The translations under genes were made by a program, and so were the position numbers. A stretch of 56,650 nt of DNA, from positions 1 to 56,650 of the forward strand of contig DRHS01000156.1 of NCBI GenBank assembly GCA_011053095.1, written 5' to 3'. The notes under the pieces are model-generated. The model saw only the letters and a list, made by a program, of their open reading frames with translations. It was not told the origin of the DNA and did not search any database. Below are positions 44,927 to 54,536 of this stretch, piece by piece. The number at the start of each line of letters is the position of its first letter. Positions within the stretch are counted from its first letter, which is position 1. Source of the DNA: Bacteroides sp. GTDB taxonomy: Bacteria; Bacteroidota; Bacteroidia; Bacteroidales; SM23-62.

Positions 44927-46222
44927 ATGAAAAATTCAAAAGTAATTCCAATCCTGATCGTTTTTGTATTCGCAGTTTGTTCGGTTTTCGCGCAAACCGC
45001 AGATCTGAAACCGGAGATTCTGAAATATGAGCCATTTGTCTGGAAATCCCAGGCTCCTTCCGATTGTCCTTTTGAAGGTTCAGAAACCATCACCGGAATT
45101 AAATTTCTGGGCATCAAGAGCGGGTATCATTACGGTGACACCTGGTACCCGGCCTGGGCGGAGAATGATACATTATACTCTCCATGGACGGATGGAAAAA
45201 CCAAAAGATTGGATGGGTATACAGACAACTCTCGGTCTTGGGTAGATCCAGTACATATTACAACTGGACAAGGGATTATTACTGGGGACGACCCCCTAAC
45301 TATGAAAGCATACAGCATTGGGCTTCATCATAAATCTCCTGCTTTCCCTTATCACGGTCGCTATCCTGCAGGCTCATTAATCTATAATGGGACTTGGTAC
45401 TACGGTACCTACTGTTTGGATCCTGCGGGCTATACGAGATATGGTAAAAATGACACAATTAACTGGCCTTGGATGGGGCCCTTTGTTGGATTTCGATATT
45501 CAAAAGATTATGGCCATACCTGGAACGAATGTCCACATACCCCGGAAAATCCAATTTTTGGTGAAAGCGGCCGTAACGCTTATCCTGTAAAAATTGGTGC
45601 TCCCCATTTTGTCGATTTTGGTAAAAACATGGAGCATTCACCGGATGGGAAAGCCTACCTGGTAGCGCATGGGGCTGATATTAATGACCCCGATCCAAAA
45701 GGGGCCTGGAACAACAGTTGGATCACCGGAGACCAGGTTTATCTCATCAGGGTAATTCCTTCGGAAGAGAATATCAACGATGCATCCAGGTATGAATTTT
45801 ATGCAGGGAAAGATGAGAAGGGTGATCCGGTGTGGACCCATGATTTTGAAATGATCATGCCCCTGCTGGAGTGGAATAATAATATGGGTTGTGTTACCAT
45901 CACGTATAACGCCCCGCTTAAGAAATATATAATGTGTGTTACCGACGGGGGTAATACATATTCAAAAATGAATACTTATTTGCTGGAATCTGACAAGCTT
46001 ACCGGCGAGTGGAGGCTGATAACGTATATGAAGTCTTTTGGTGAACAGGGATATTTTGTAAATATTCCGACCAAGTTCATCAGCAACGACGGAAAAACAG
46101 CCTGGTTGCTTTACTCGGGGAATTATTGGGACACGGTGAATGGTGAAAACAATGGTGTAAATCCTCCGGGAGGCCATTATGGAATGACGTTTCAGAAAAT
46201 TCAATTGTTAATTAATAAATAG
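44927..46222 (+). CDS. Exported beta-propeller protein, possible glycosidase-like, family uncertain
   Basis: A 431-residue protein with a signal peptide (VIPILIVFVFAVCSVFAQ). It contains repeated short strand pairs around Trp/Tyr and Asp, for example SGYHYGDTWYPAW, SWVDPVHITTG, GSLIYNGTWYYGTY, FRYSKDYGHTWNECP, GAPHFVDFGK, SPDGKAYLVAHG and TAWLLYSGNYWD. One Asp-box-like unit (SKDYGHTW) is present. The pattern suggests a five-bladed propeller like GH43/GH117 or sialidase-type enzymes, but I cannot place the catalytic acids. It follows the mutarotase by 73 bases and precedes GH31 by 5 bases, and probably acts on the same glycan outside the cytoplasm. Confidence 0.7.
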   Translation: MKNSKVIPILIVFVFAVCSVFAQTADLKPEILKYEPFVWKSQAPSDCPFEGSETITGIKFLGIKSGYHYGDTWYPAWAENDTLYSPWTDGKTKRLDGYTDNSRSWVDPVHITTGQGIITGDDPLTMKAYSIGLHHKSPAFPYHGRYPAGSLIYNGTWYYGTYCLDPAGYTRYGKNDTINWPWMGPFVGFRYSKDYGHTWNECPHTPENPIFGESGRNAYPVKIGAPHFVDFGKNMEHSPDGKAYLVAHGADINDPDPKGAWNNSWITGDQVYLIRVIPSEENINDASRYEFYAGKDEKGDPVWTHDFEMIMPLLEWNNNMGCVTITYNAPLKKYIMCVTDGGNTYSKMNTYLLESDKLTGEWRLITYMKSFGEQGYFVNIPTKFISNDGKTAWLLYSGNYWDTVNGENNGVNPPGGHYGMTFQKIQLLINK

Positions 46223-46227
46223 AAATC

Positions 46228-48264
46228 ATGCATAAACCCGGCAACTTATTACTGGCAATAGTATTGATTATTGTACCTGCAGGTAAGCTCAGAGCCCAGG
46301 TAGAGAAGGCAGGACCCTTTACCCAATTTGAGAACCGGTTACAATGGGAAAACGAGGGCGAATTATACTGGCTGGATGCATTCGGACCGGATGCCCTCCG
46401 GTTCAGGAGTTCAAAAAGCCTCCGGATTACCGACCAGGACTGGAACCTGCTGCCCCAGTTAGACATTCAGCTTGAAATATCCATCAGCGAGGGCAGGGCA
46501 GTCGTAAAAAACGGGAAGATCAGGGCAGAAATAGAATCGCGCCGGGGGAGGATTACCTATCTGAACGATAAAAACGAGGTATTGCTTCGTGAAGCCTATC
46601 ACCACCACCACCCTCAATTTGCCCGCCAGTATAAAAGCAAGGGGAGCGATCATTTTGAAATGAAAGTGACTTTTGATGCGGACAAAGACGAACATTTGTA
46701 TGGGATGGGGCAATATCCCAATGACTGCCTCGACCTGAAAGGAACTGTGCTGGAACTGGCACAGAAGAACACTCAAATTTCCATCCCATTCCTGCTTTCG
46801 AGCAAAGGCTACGGATTCATCTGGAATAACCCTGCTGTGGGCCGTGCGGAATTATCCCTGACCCATACAAGTTTTTATGCTGAATACACAAGGCAGATGG
46901 ACTATATAATATTTTCAGGTGATACACCTGCAGAGTTGGTGACCCGGTATTCCACTTTCACGGGGACAAGTCCGAAGATGCCTGAATTTGCAACCGGATT
47001 CTGGCAGTCAAAGCTCAGGTATTATTCCCAGGAGAATTTATTATCGGTGGCCCGGGAGTACAAGAAGCGAAACCTTCCCATTTCTGTTATTGTTGCCGAT
47101 TTTTATCATTGGCCTGTAACGGGGGACTGGAAGTTTAATCCTGAATTTTGGCCCGATCCTGCCGGAATGATCAGGGAACTGGATGAGATGGATATCAAGC
47201 TGGTCGTTTCAGTCTGGCCGACACTGGCACCCCAGAGCGAGAATTATGCAGAATTCAGGAGGAGGAACTTTACCATTCGCCCGGAATATGGGAACAACCT
47301 GTTTTTAAAGGTAAACGATGATCTCACCTATGTGGATGTGACCCATCCCGAAGCCAGGAAAGCCTTTTGGTCCAGGCTCAAGGAAAATTATTACGACCTG
47401 GGGGTCCGAATGTTCTGGATGGATGAGGCCGAACCCGAAATCGAACCGCTTGAATATCATAATATCCGCTACTACCGGGGAAACGGCCTTGAAGTGTCAT
47501 GTCTGTACCCGTATCATCTGTCTCAGGCCATTTACGAAGGACAGAAAGAAAGCGGCCAGGAAGAGATCATCAACCTGACACGAAGCGGATGGATAGGCAG
47601 CCAGAGGTTTGGGGCAGTTTTGTGGTCGGGTGATATAAACGGTGATTTTCCCACCCTGAGAAAACAGGTGAAAGCCGGATTAAACATCGGGCTCTGCGGG
47701 ATACCCTGGTGGACCACCGACATCGGAGGTTTCTGGGCAGACCCTCAAAACGAAGATTATAAGGAAGTATTGATCCGATGGTTTCAATACGGTACCTTCT
47801 GTCCGGTGATGAGGATTCACGGGGTCAACAGGCCCTTTCAGCAGATCGAAGGCCAGCTGACAGGTACCGGAGCGGATAATGAGGTATGGAGCTTTGGTGA
47901 AGATGCCTTCGAAATAATGTCTCATTACCTGGATGTCCGGGAAAGGCTGCGCCCCTACATTCAAAGGCATATGGATATCGCTTCCAAAGACGGGACACCG
48001 GTAATGCGCCCTCTTTTCTACGATTTTCCCGATGATGAAAATTGCTATACTATTGAAGATCAGTATATGTTTGGGCCTGACATCCTGGTTGCACCCGTAA
48101 TCAGCGCCGGTGCGAATTCAAGGCCCGTCTACCTTCCCGGGGGATCGGATTGGACGGATGCTGCAACGGGGAAAAAATACAAAGGAGGCCGGACAATCGA
48201 TTATAAGGTTTCGATTGAGAACATTCCTGTATTTACAAGGAACGGGATGGACTTTAAATTGTGA
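46228..48264 (+). CDS. GH31 family alpha-glycosidase, exported (alpha-xylosidase-like)
   Basis: A 678-residue protein with a signal peptide (to about RAQ at residue 24), an N-terminal beta domain, a TIM barrel and C-terminal beta domains. The nucleophile is Asp399 in FWMDEAEPE and the acid/base is Asp469 in WSGDING. IVADFYHWP, SVWPTLAP, GSQRFGAVLWSGD, GIPWWTTDIGGF and YGTFCPVMRIHG are GH31 hallmarks. The DEAEPE form is common in alpha-xylosidase-type members, though alpha-glucosidase or alpha-galactosidase activity cannot be excluded. Length is near the short end for the family. It ends in TGA, and the M60 gene starts 12 bases later. Confidence 0.93.
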   Translation: MHKPGNLLLAIVLIIVPAGKLRAQVEKAGPFTQFENRLQWENEGELYWLDAFGPDALRFRSSKSLRITDQDWNLLPQLDIQLEISISEGRAVVKNGKIRAEIESRRGRITYLNDKNEVLLREAYHHHHPQFARQYKSKGSDHFEMKVTFDADKDEHLYGMGQYPNDCLDLKGTVLELAQKNTQISIPFLLSSKGYGFIWNNPAVGRAELSLTHTSFYAEYTRQMDYIIFSGDTPAELVTRYSTFTGTSPKMPEFATGFWQSKLRYYSQENLLSVAREYKKRNLPISVIVADFYHWPVTGDWKFNPEFWPDPAGMIRELDEMDIKLVVSVWPTLAPQSENYAEFRRRNFTIRPEYGNNLFLKVNDDLTYVDVTHPEARKAFWSRLKENYYDLGVRMFWMDEAEPEIEPLEYHNIRYYRGNGLEVSCLYPYHLSQAIYEGQKESGQEEIINLTRSGWIGSQRFGAVLWSGDINGDFPTLRKQVKAGLNIGLCGIPWWTTDIGGFWADPQNEDYKEVLIRWFQYGTFCPVMRIHGVNRPFQQIEGQLTGTGADNEVWSFGEDAFEIMSHYLDVRERLRPYIQRHMDIASKDGTPVMRPLFYDFPDDENCYTIEDQYMFGPDILVAPVISAGANSRPVYLPGGSDWTDAATGKKYKGGRTIDYKVSIENIPVFTRNGMDFKL

Positions 48265-48276
48265 TAAATATGCAGC

Positions 48277-50451
48277 ATGACAAAGAAAATCATTTATGCA
48301 ATTACTGCGCTAAGCTTTCTGGTAAGCCTTTCAACACTTGCACAGGGACCTCCGGGCTATACTGAATGTGAACCGGAACAAAACTTCACCGAACCCTATA
48401 ATGTGGCTTTTGGAAATGCGGGCAGCTATAAATACCTGTTTAACCAGACCGGCCCCTTCCTTTTTTCCCGCGGACAGTTTTTCGGGGGAAGAAGTCCGGG
48501 TGATCCGGAAAAATGCTGGTGCCAGAAAATCAGAGGAATGGACGTTGATACTCCATCAGCCAGGCTGGCCGGGGCATTTGCAGTTCTGAAAAACCATATT
48601 GAAGGCGGGGACATCCTGTCGGTACGGGAAATACTTGAACAGGACTCCATAATCCAGGCCAATATCTCAGCAATAGGGATCCGGAAAAAGATCGTTGCAC
48701 AGGCTTTTGATCTTGTGGCTGCCTATGAAAAAAATATGGGTCCCCTGTTCAGGAATGAGGCCGGCACAGTTCTTCCTAGGAAACAGGAGGGTGGCAAAGA
48801 AATCCATTATGCCCTTTTTTATATACAGGATGCCATCACAAGATCGTACTGTTCCGCCAATCTGGAAGCGTTCCCGGAGGTGTACCAGGGTGCATATTTC
48901 AGGACATCGGAGTACTTTCCGGGTAAGGTTGGTCCTCCGGAAGATCCTTCAAATGTCAACATAGTCAAAGTAAATGCAACCCAGGCACCCAACTGGGGCA
49001 CACCAATCTATTTCCACCGCGATGCTCCGTCTCGCCGGCCAACCGGTACTTATGTGGCACCAGGATCCATAGTAAAAATAAAATTCCCCTCAAAGGTTGT
49101 AAACAAGGGATTTTCAATCCGGATCGGCACGCATTACTGGGATCTGAGATACAGGAACCGCATGGCAAGACTGGATCGGGCGACTATCATTTACCCTGTT
49201 AATAATGAGACAATTAGTGTGGGATCTCCCCTGGGTGGCAATATCTATTTTGAAGTCCCCGAAGGTCTGGATGAGGGTGAAATCTCCCTGGAAATAACAG
49301 GTGCAGTGCGTGCTCCCTTCTTCTCCGCAAAAAGTTCCCATAAAACCAGCCTGGAAGAATGGCGGAATATTGAACGCCACCATCCGGGTGCCTGGGCTGA
49401 CTTTGAATCCGATAAATTTTTAATGCAGGTGCCGACAAGCTGGATTTATGATTTTGATGACCCGGCGACCATGTTGAGGGATTATGATATTGCTATGGAT
49501 GTTATTAATGATTTGCTGGGTAAACCCAGGATCCACGGAACCCATACCATGTTCAGGCATGTAGATATTATTATGCGTGAGGGTTTCCATACACCGGGGT
49601 ATCCTATGATAAATGTTACCTATGATCCTGACGACCCGACTGACGGAAAAGGCACACAAACAATATTGGGAAGGCCCCAATACCAGCCCTGGCAGATTTT
49701 CCATGAACTGGGTCACTCTCATTATCCTTCATTTTTTGTGAACGAAGTAGAATCCATTGTCAATTTACTCCATGTTGCAATTGCAAACCAGGGTTTTGAG
49801 ATGGAACTTGATTCCGCTTTTGGCTGGTCGATTGTCAACCGGTATGATATTACCCTTGATGTAGCCGCCACCACATTGATGATAAGCGAACCTTTCAGAA
49901 AGAATGAACCCTTGGGCTGGGACCGGATGGCATACCAGCACCGGGGTCATGGGAAATACGTGGATGTTGCCCGCCTGTTCGGCTGGGAAGCAATCGGCAA
50001 AATGTATAAGAAAATAAGCGAGGACTATAACCGGGGGATCGTTATTAAGAAAACCGAACACCCTACCGATGACCGGATTTTGCGCATGTCTGTTGCTGCC
50101 GGGGCGGACCTGCGCCCATTATTGCATTTTTGGGGAAGGCCGCCTGAAGATAATGTATCGCTGGGAGACTCCATTAATACTGCCGGTCTGCCTGCATCGC
50201 AACGCATTTATGATGCACTGGAGCATTACAAAACCATTGTGCCCAAAAACCTGAAAAAGTGCCAATTGCACGCCAAACTTATGTTTCCAGGGGAGGGCCA
50301 TCCATCCCATGAAGGTCATGACCTGGAGCGGGATCATGCCTTTGCCTATGATAATTGGAACAGATCCTATGCAAAAGAAACACTGGATCAGATTGAAAGG
50401 ATACAAAACCTGTACTATCCTGACGGCCGTCCAGATGAAGATCAGGAATAA
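48277..50451 (+). CDS. M60-like (enhancin/mucinase-type) zinc metalloprotease, exported
   Basis: A 724-residue protein with a signal peptide (KIIYAITALSFLVSLSTLAQ). The gluzincin motif is H476-E-L-G-H480, followed by Glu490/Glu492, matching the HExxH...E pattern of the M60-like family. The region before it (SIVKIKFP, GFSIRIGTHYWDLR, EISLEITGAVRAPFF, PTSWIYDFDDPATMLRDYD) matches the M60 beta domain and catalytic N-lobe. Characterised M60-like enzymes cleave O-glycosylated proteins such as mucins. Its presence among fucosidases and sulfatases suggests that the glycan target is protein-linked. A short spacer of 36 bases precedes the symporter gene. Confidence 0.9.
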   Translation: MTKKIIYAITALSFLVSLSTLAQGPPGYTECEPEQNFTEPYNVAFGNAGSYKYLFNQTGPFLFSRGQFFGGRSPGDPEKCWCQKIRGMDVDTPSARLAGAFAVLKNHIEGGDILSVREILEQDSIIQANISAIGIRKKIVAQAFDLVAAYEKNMGPLFRNEAGTVLPRKQEGGKEIHYALFYIQDAITRSYCSANLEAFPEVYQGAYFRTSEYFPGKVGPPEDPSNVNIVKVNATQAPNWGTPIYFHRDAPSRRPTGTYVAPGSIVKIKFPSKVVNKGFSIRIGTHYWDLRYRNRMARLDRATIIYPVNNETISVGSPLGGNIYFEVPEGLDEGEISLEITGAVRAPFFSAKSSHKTSLEEWRNIERHHPGAWADFESDKFLMQVPTSWIYDFDDPATMLRDYDIAMDVINDLLGKPRIHGTHTMFRHVDIIMREGFHTPGYPMINVTYDPDDPTDGKGTQTILGRPQYQPWQIFHELGHSHYPSFFVNEVESIVNLLHVAIANQGFEMELDSAFGWSIVNRYDITLDVAATTLMISEPFRKNEPLGWDRMAYQHRGHGKYVDVARLFGWEAIGKMYKKISEDYNRGIVIKKTEHPTDDRILRMSVAAGADLRPLLHFWGRPPEDNVSLGDSINTAGLPASQRIYDALEHYKTIVPKNLKKCQLHAKLMFPGEGHPSHEGHDLERDHAFAYDNWNRSYAKETLDQIERIQNLYYPDGRPDEDQE

Positions 50452-50487
50452 AAATTGTCAACCAGCTGGTATTGCAAATCTTGATGA

Positions 50488-52041
50488 ATGGTATTTATTG
50501 ACAAGCTCATATTTGTACTTTACGGAATAACGATCATAGCCATTGGTAACTGGGTTGCCCGCTCAAAAACCGGAAAAACCGACAGCAAAGACTATTTTTT
50601 TGCCAATAAAACCCTGCCATGGTACCTGGTAGGAACTTCCATAATTGCCGCAAATATATCTGCCGAACAATTCATCGGGATGTCGGGATCGGGCTATGCT
50701 ATGGGTCTTGCAATTGCCACCTATGAATGGATTGGAGCATTAATTCTCATAATTGTTGCAAAGTATTTCCTCCCGGTTTTTATAAGGAAGAATATTTTTA
50801 CCATGCCCCAGTTTCTGGCGCTTCGGTACGACAACCGGATAAAGACCATTCTGGCTGTATTCTGGCTGGCCCTCTTTGTTTTTGTAAACCTGTCGTCAAT
50901 CCTCTATCTCGGAGCCATAACACTGAGATCCATTTTTGATATACCGATGCTCTACGGTATAATCGGACTTGCAGTATTTTCATTGCTTTATACTGTAGTA
51001 AACGGGCTGAAAGCAATTGCCAGCACAGATATTGTACAGGTATTATTCCTGTTTGTCGGGGGACTCATAACCACCTTTTTGGCGGTTAACAGGGTAGGGA
51101 ATGATACCGGAGTCATAAACGGATTCCAGGCGATGTTCGAGCAAATACCTGATAAATTCCATATGATCGTCAGACGGCCGGATGAAAACTTTATTTACCT
51201 GCCAGGTGTCAGGGCAATATTTGGAGGAATATGGATTGCAGCCATCTATTATTTCGGTGCCAATCAATACATTATTCAGAAGGCCTTTGGTGCCAAAAGT
51301 TTGAAGGAAGCCCAGAAAGGAATGTTATTTGCCGGCTTTCTCAAACTTATTTTACCCTTTGTTGTGGTCATTCCGGGCATTGTGGCTTTTGCCCTGAATG
51401 CAGATATCACCAAGCCGGATGAAGCTTATCCATGGTTACTTGAAAACATTGTGCCGACTGGCATCAAAGGCTTGATTTTTGCCGCCCTGATTGCTGCCAT
51501 CGTATCTTCATTCTCTGCAATCATAAACTCTGCCTCTACCATATTCACAATGGATCTGTATAAGCCTTATTTCAATACAAAAGCGACCGATAAAAAAATG
51601 GTTTTTGTGGGAAGGCTTTCCTCGGTTGTATTTGTATTCCTCTCAGTTCTGGTAGCGGGTAGCCTTGGCAATCTCGAGCAGGCCTTCCAGTTTATCCAGG
51701 AATACACCGGAATGGTTAGTCCCGGGATAACCGCCATTTTTGTTCTGGGAATGTACTGGAAGAAAACCACCTCAACCGCTGCCTTCTGGGGAACCATTCT
51801 ATCCATTCCGGTCTCAGCCGGGTTGAAGTATCTTTTCCCTGAGATTCCATTTCTGGACCAGATGCTGATATCCTTCTTTTTGGTTGCGGGCATAATTATA
51901 GCCATTTCATTGTTTGGACCCAGGGAATCAGGCAAGGGAATTGAACTGCCTGCGGGACTGTTCAAGACGGAAAAATCATTTAATATTTTATCAATCATAA
52001 TAATAATGGTACTGGCAGGAATCTATACCATATTCTGGTAA
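50488..52041 (+). CDS. Na+/solute symporter of the SSS (SGLT-like) family
   Basis: A 517-residue inner-membrane protein with about 13-14 hydrophobic segments. NWVARSKTGKTDSKDYFFANKTLPWYLVGTSIIAANISAEQFIGMSG is the typical SSS N-terminus, and GLIFAALIAAIVSSFSAIINSASTIFTMDLYKPY is the conserved TM8-9 region that carries the Na+ site. The family imports sugars, myo-inositol, sialic acid, proline and others. In this context uptake of a released deoxy sugar or sugar acid is a reasonable inference. It is the only intact transporter in the window, and no SusC/SusD outer-membrane pair accompanies it. The next gene follows after 9 bases. Confidence 0.93.
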   Translation: MVFIDKLIFVLYGITIIAIGNWVARSKTGKTDSKDYFFANKTLPWYLVGTSIIAANISAEQFIGMSGSGYAMGLAIATYEWIGALILIIVAKYFLPVFIRKNIFTMPQFLALRYDNRIKTILAVFWLALFVFVNLSSILYLGAITLRSIFDIPMLYGIIGLAVFSLLYTVVNGLKAIASTDIVQVLFLFVGGLITTFLAVNRVGNDTGVINGFQAMFEQIPDKFHMIVRRPDENFIYLPGVRAIFGGIWIAAIYYFGANQYIIQKAFGAKSLKEAQKGMLFAGFLKLILPFVVVIPGIVAFALNADITKPDEAYPWLLENIVPTGIKGLIFAALIAAIVSSFSAIINSASTIFTMDLYKPYFNTKATDKKMVFVGRLSSVVFVFLSVLVAGSLGNLEQAFQFIQEYTGMVSPGITAIFVLGMYWKKTTSTAAFWGTILSIPVSAGLKYLFPEIPFLDQMLISFFLVAGIIIAISLFGPRESGKGIELPAGLFKTEKSFNILSIIIIMVLAGIYTIFW

Positions 52042-52050
52042 TCTGAAAAA

Positions 52051-53166
52051 ATGAGAAATATGACGCCGAGAAAAAACTTATTACAGCTGTACAATCGTGA
52101 AGGATTTGTAAATGCCCCTGTTGGATTTATTTTGTGTGACAGCCTCGAAGAGGAATTTAAACAGCGATACCCTGATGCAAATAGTTATCAGGATCATTTC
52201 AACTTTCCATACAGAATCATTGCTGATCCCGGTTTTCCATGGAACTTCGACAATCTTGATATGATTCCGGATCAGTTGAACTATGACTGGAGCAAATATT
52301 ATCCGGAAGGATTTGAATACGATGTGCAAATTGATGTCTGGGGAATTGCGCATGAAGAAAATCCAAATTCAATGCATATGACTAAGATGCATCATCCTAT
52401 GAAAAATTTTTCCTCCCTGGATGAAATGAAAGCCTACCCTCTTCCCGATTATACAAATGTTGATTTTTCTCCATTGAAAAATAAGATGGACAAGATTCAT
52501 GATCAGGGATTGGCCGTTTTTGTGTGGCAGGAGTGTACCATTTGGGAAACCGCCTGGTATTTGCGAAGTATGGAGAATTTAATGATGGACATGGCGATGG
52601 GGGACGAAAAAGCAAGCTGGTTGTTGGATCAAATAACAGAAAAGGCATGTTATCGGGCTGAAATATTTGCAAGACAAGGGGCTGATATTCTTGGACTTGG
52701 TGATGATGTTGGGATGCAGGTATCTATAATGATGTCTATCGGGATGTATCAGGAATGGCTGAAACCCAGGTTGGCGAAGGTTATTCAGGCTGCAAAAAAT
52801 GTTAATCCTGATATTCTGATCAGTTATCATTCATGTGGATACATTGAACCCTTTATCCCTGATCTTATCGAGATTGGAGTGGACATACTGAATCCGGTAC
52901 AATCCGAATGCATGGATTTCGAAGAAATTCACAATAAATACGGTTCAAAGCTTTCTTTTAACGGGACCATCGGAACGCAGAAACTAATGCCCTTTGGCAG
53001 TCCCAAAGAAATAAAGGAAGAGGTCAACAGAAATCTTTCAATTTCAGGTGAAAATGGGGGACTATTCTGCTGTCCGACACATTATCTTGAACCAGAGGTA
53101 CCCTGGGAAAATATTGAAGCTTATGTTGAAGCATGCAATAGCTTTAAATTTAAAATGGAATCATGA
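52051..53166 (+). CDS. Uroporphyrinogen-decarboxylase-like methyltransferase-type protein with intact H-x-C...C site
   Basis: A 371-residue cytoplasmic protein of the URO-D/MtaA superfamily. The zinc-type motif of methylcorrinoid:thiol methyltransferases is visible as H260-S-C262 in SYHSCGYIEP, with Cys340-Cys341 in GGLFCCPTH about 78 residues later, close to the spacing in MtaA. IEIGVDILNPVQSECMDFEE and LMPFGSPKEIKEEV are family blocks. It could transfer a methyl group between a corrinoid and a thiol or demethylate a methoxylated compound, but no corrinoid protein is nearby, so this is speculative. It differs from the 29152 copy, which has lost the site. The GH43-like gene start overlaps its stop (ATGA), so they are translationally coupled. 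Confidence 0.85.
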   Translation: MRNMTPRKNLLQLYNREGFVNAPVGFILCDSLEEEFKQRYPDANSYQDHFNFPYRIIADPGFPWNFDNLDMIPDQLNYDWSKYYPEGFEYDVQIDVWGIAHEENPNSMHMTKMHHPMKNFSSLDEMKAYPLPDYTNVDFSPLKNKMDKIHDQGLAVFVWQECTIWETAWYLRSMENLMMDMAMGDEKASWLLDQITEKACYRAEIFARQGADILGLGDDVGMQVSIMMSIGMYQEWLKPRLAKVIQAAKNVNPDILISYHSCGYIEPFIPDLIEIGVDILNPVQSECMDFEEIHNKYGSKLSFNGTIGTQKLMPFGSPKEIKEEVNRNLSISGENGGLFCCPTHYLEPEVPWENIEAYVEACNSFKFKMES

Positions 53167-54512
53167 AAAAAAGAACTTTTTTACTTTTGGGTCTATTCTC
53201 ATTACAGTTTATTGGGTTTAGCCAGAATCCAATCCTTCCCGCCGAGGAGGGAGTTACGGATCCCCATATTCGAATCTATGACGGGACAGCCTATATGACC
53301 ACTTGTCACGACAGGTCAATTGATAATGAATGGTTCAATATTGATCACTGGAGGATGTATTCATCTGAAGATCTGGTTAACTGGAAACTTGAATATGCGT
53401 TGCAACCCGAGGAGACTTACATCGGTACTCCTTACGATCAATGCTGGGCCACAGATTTCATTAAAAAGGATGGTAAATTCTACTGGTATTTCTCGGAACA
53501 TAACCACGGGGTGGGGGTGATGGTGGCCGAATCCCCCGGAGGACCATGGACGGACCCACTGGGAAGGCCATTGCTGAAGGAAGGCGAGGTACCGACCGAT
53601 CCCTACGATCCGGGCATAGTTGAATTCGAAGGTGAATATTATATATTTTTCGGAGTCTGGGATTTCTACATCGCCAGGTTGAATGAAGATATGATCTCTC
53701 TGGCCGAACAACCCAGGAAAATTGTAATTAACAATCCCCGCGGCCCCTACAACCAGGATGGACTGAATACTGAAAATCCAACGGATGATAAACCATTCAT
53801 TCATATCCATAAAGGGAAATTCTATCTTTCATGGGGATGTTTTTATGCCATGTCCGATAATCTTTTCGGTCCCTATGAATATGTGGATGTCATCCTGAAT
53901 GATTCGAGTTTTGCCGAAGGATATAAAGAACCAACATGGCCAAATGGCTATAAGCAGGGGAGGCATGGCTCATTTTTTGAATTCCATAATCAATGGTATT
54001 TTGCATACGATGATATGAGCCAGACAGGGACCAGGTTTTTCAGAAATTCATTTATCTCTTATGTACATTATAGAGAAAACGGGGAAATTGCTCCTATCCG
54101 TGTAGATGGTACCGGTGTGGGACAGTACGATGCAAGCACAGGAAGTATTGAGGCCGAAGATTATTTTAAAGCCTCGAAGATTTCCAAGGTTGAAACCAGG
54201 GAAGGAGGATTTATGGTTGCGGATATCGGGGATGGGGACTTCCTGACATATCCCAACATTCAGGGTCTTGAAGAAAAATCCAGGATTGAGTTCAGGATAT
54301 TGGCGCCGCAGGGTGCTGCCATTGTGATTCATCAAGGATCTCCCGGGGGTGATATCATCGCATCATACAAACTTAAAAAGTCCAGGGCCCAAACCGGTTC
54401 TGTTACCTACACCTTTGATTTTCCGCCACAGGAGGGAAAGACAAGCCTGAGTTTTGTGTTCAGGGGGAAAAAGGATAAGTTGCTGAAATTTGATTCATTT
54501 TCTTTCCATTAA
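53163..54512 (+). CDS. GH43-like five-bladed propeller protein with C-terminal CBM6
   Basis: A 449-residue protein with a signal peptide (LLLGLFSLQFIGFSQ). The propeller carries the GH43 base-type Asp33 in VTDPHIRIYDG and the pKa-modulator Asp149 in YDPGIVEFEGEYYIFFG. Where most GH43 members have the acid Glu (as in EGP), this reads D208-D209-K-P, so the general acid is Asp or absent. RHGSFFEFHNQWYFAYDDMS is the usual last-blade segment. From about residue 325 the sequence ASTGSIEAEDYFKAS to FDSFSFH is a CBM6-type beta-sandwich. Activity on arabinofuranosides, xylosides or galactans is therefore uncertain. It overlaps the URO-D-like gene by 4 bases. Confidence 0.83.
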   Translation: MKKRTFLLLGLFSLQFIGFSQNPILPAEEGVTDPHIRIYDGTAYMTTCHDRSIDNEWFNIDHWRMYSSEDLVNWKLEYALQPEETYIGTPYDQCWATDFIKKDGKFYWYFSEHNHGVGVMVAESPGGPWTDPLGRPLLKEGEVPTDPYDPGIVEFEGEYYIFFGVWDFYIARLNEDMISLAEQPRKIVINNPRGPYNQDGLNTENPTDDKPFIHIHKGKFYLSWGCFYAMSDNLFGPYEYVDVILNDSSFAEGYKEPTWPNGYKQGRHGSFFEFHNQWYFAYDDMSQTGTRFFRNSFISYVHYRENGEIAPIRVDGTGVGQYDASTGSIEAEDYFKASKISKVETREGGFMVADIGDGDFLTYPNIQGLEEKSRIEFRILAPQGAAIVIHQGSPGGDIIASYKLKKSRAQTGSVTYTFDFPPQEGKTSLSFVFRGKKDKLLKFDSFSFH

Positions 54513-54536
54513 TTTCCATCTTATAAATCCAGGCCT

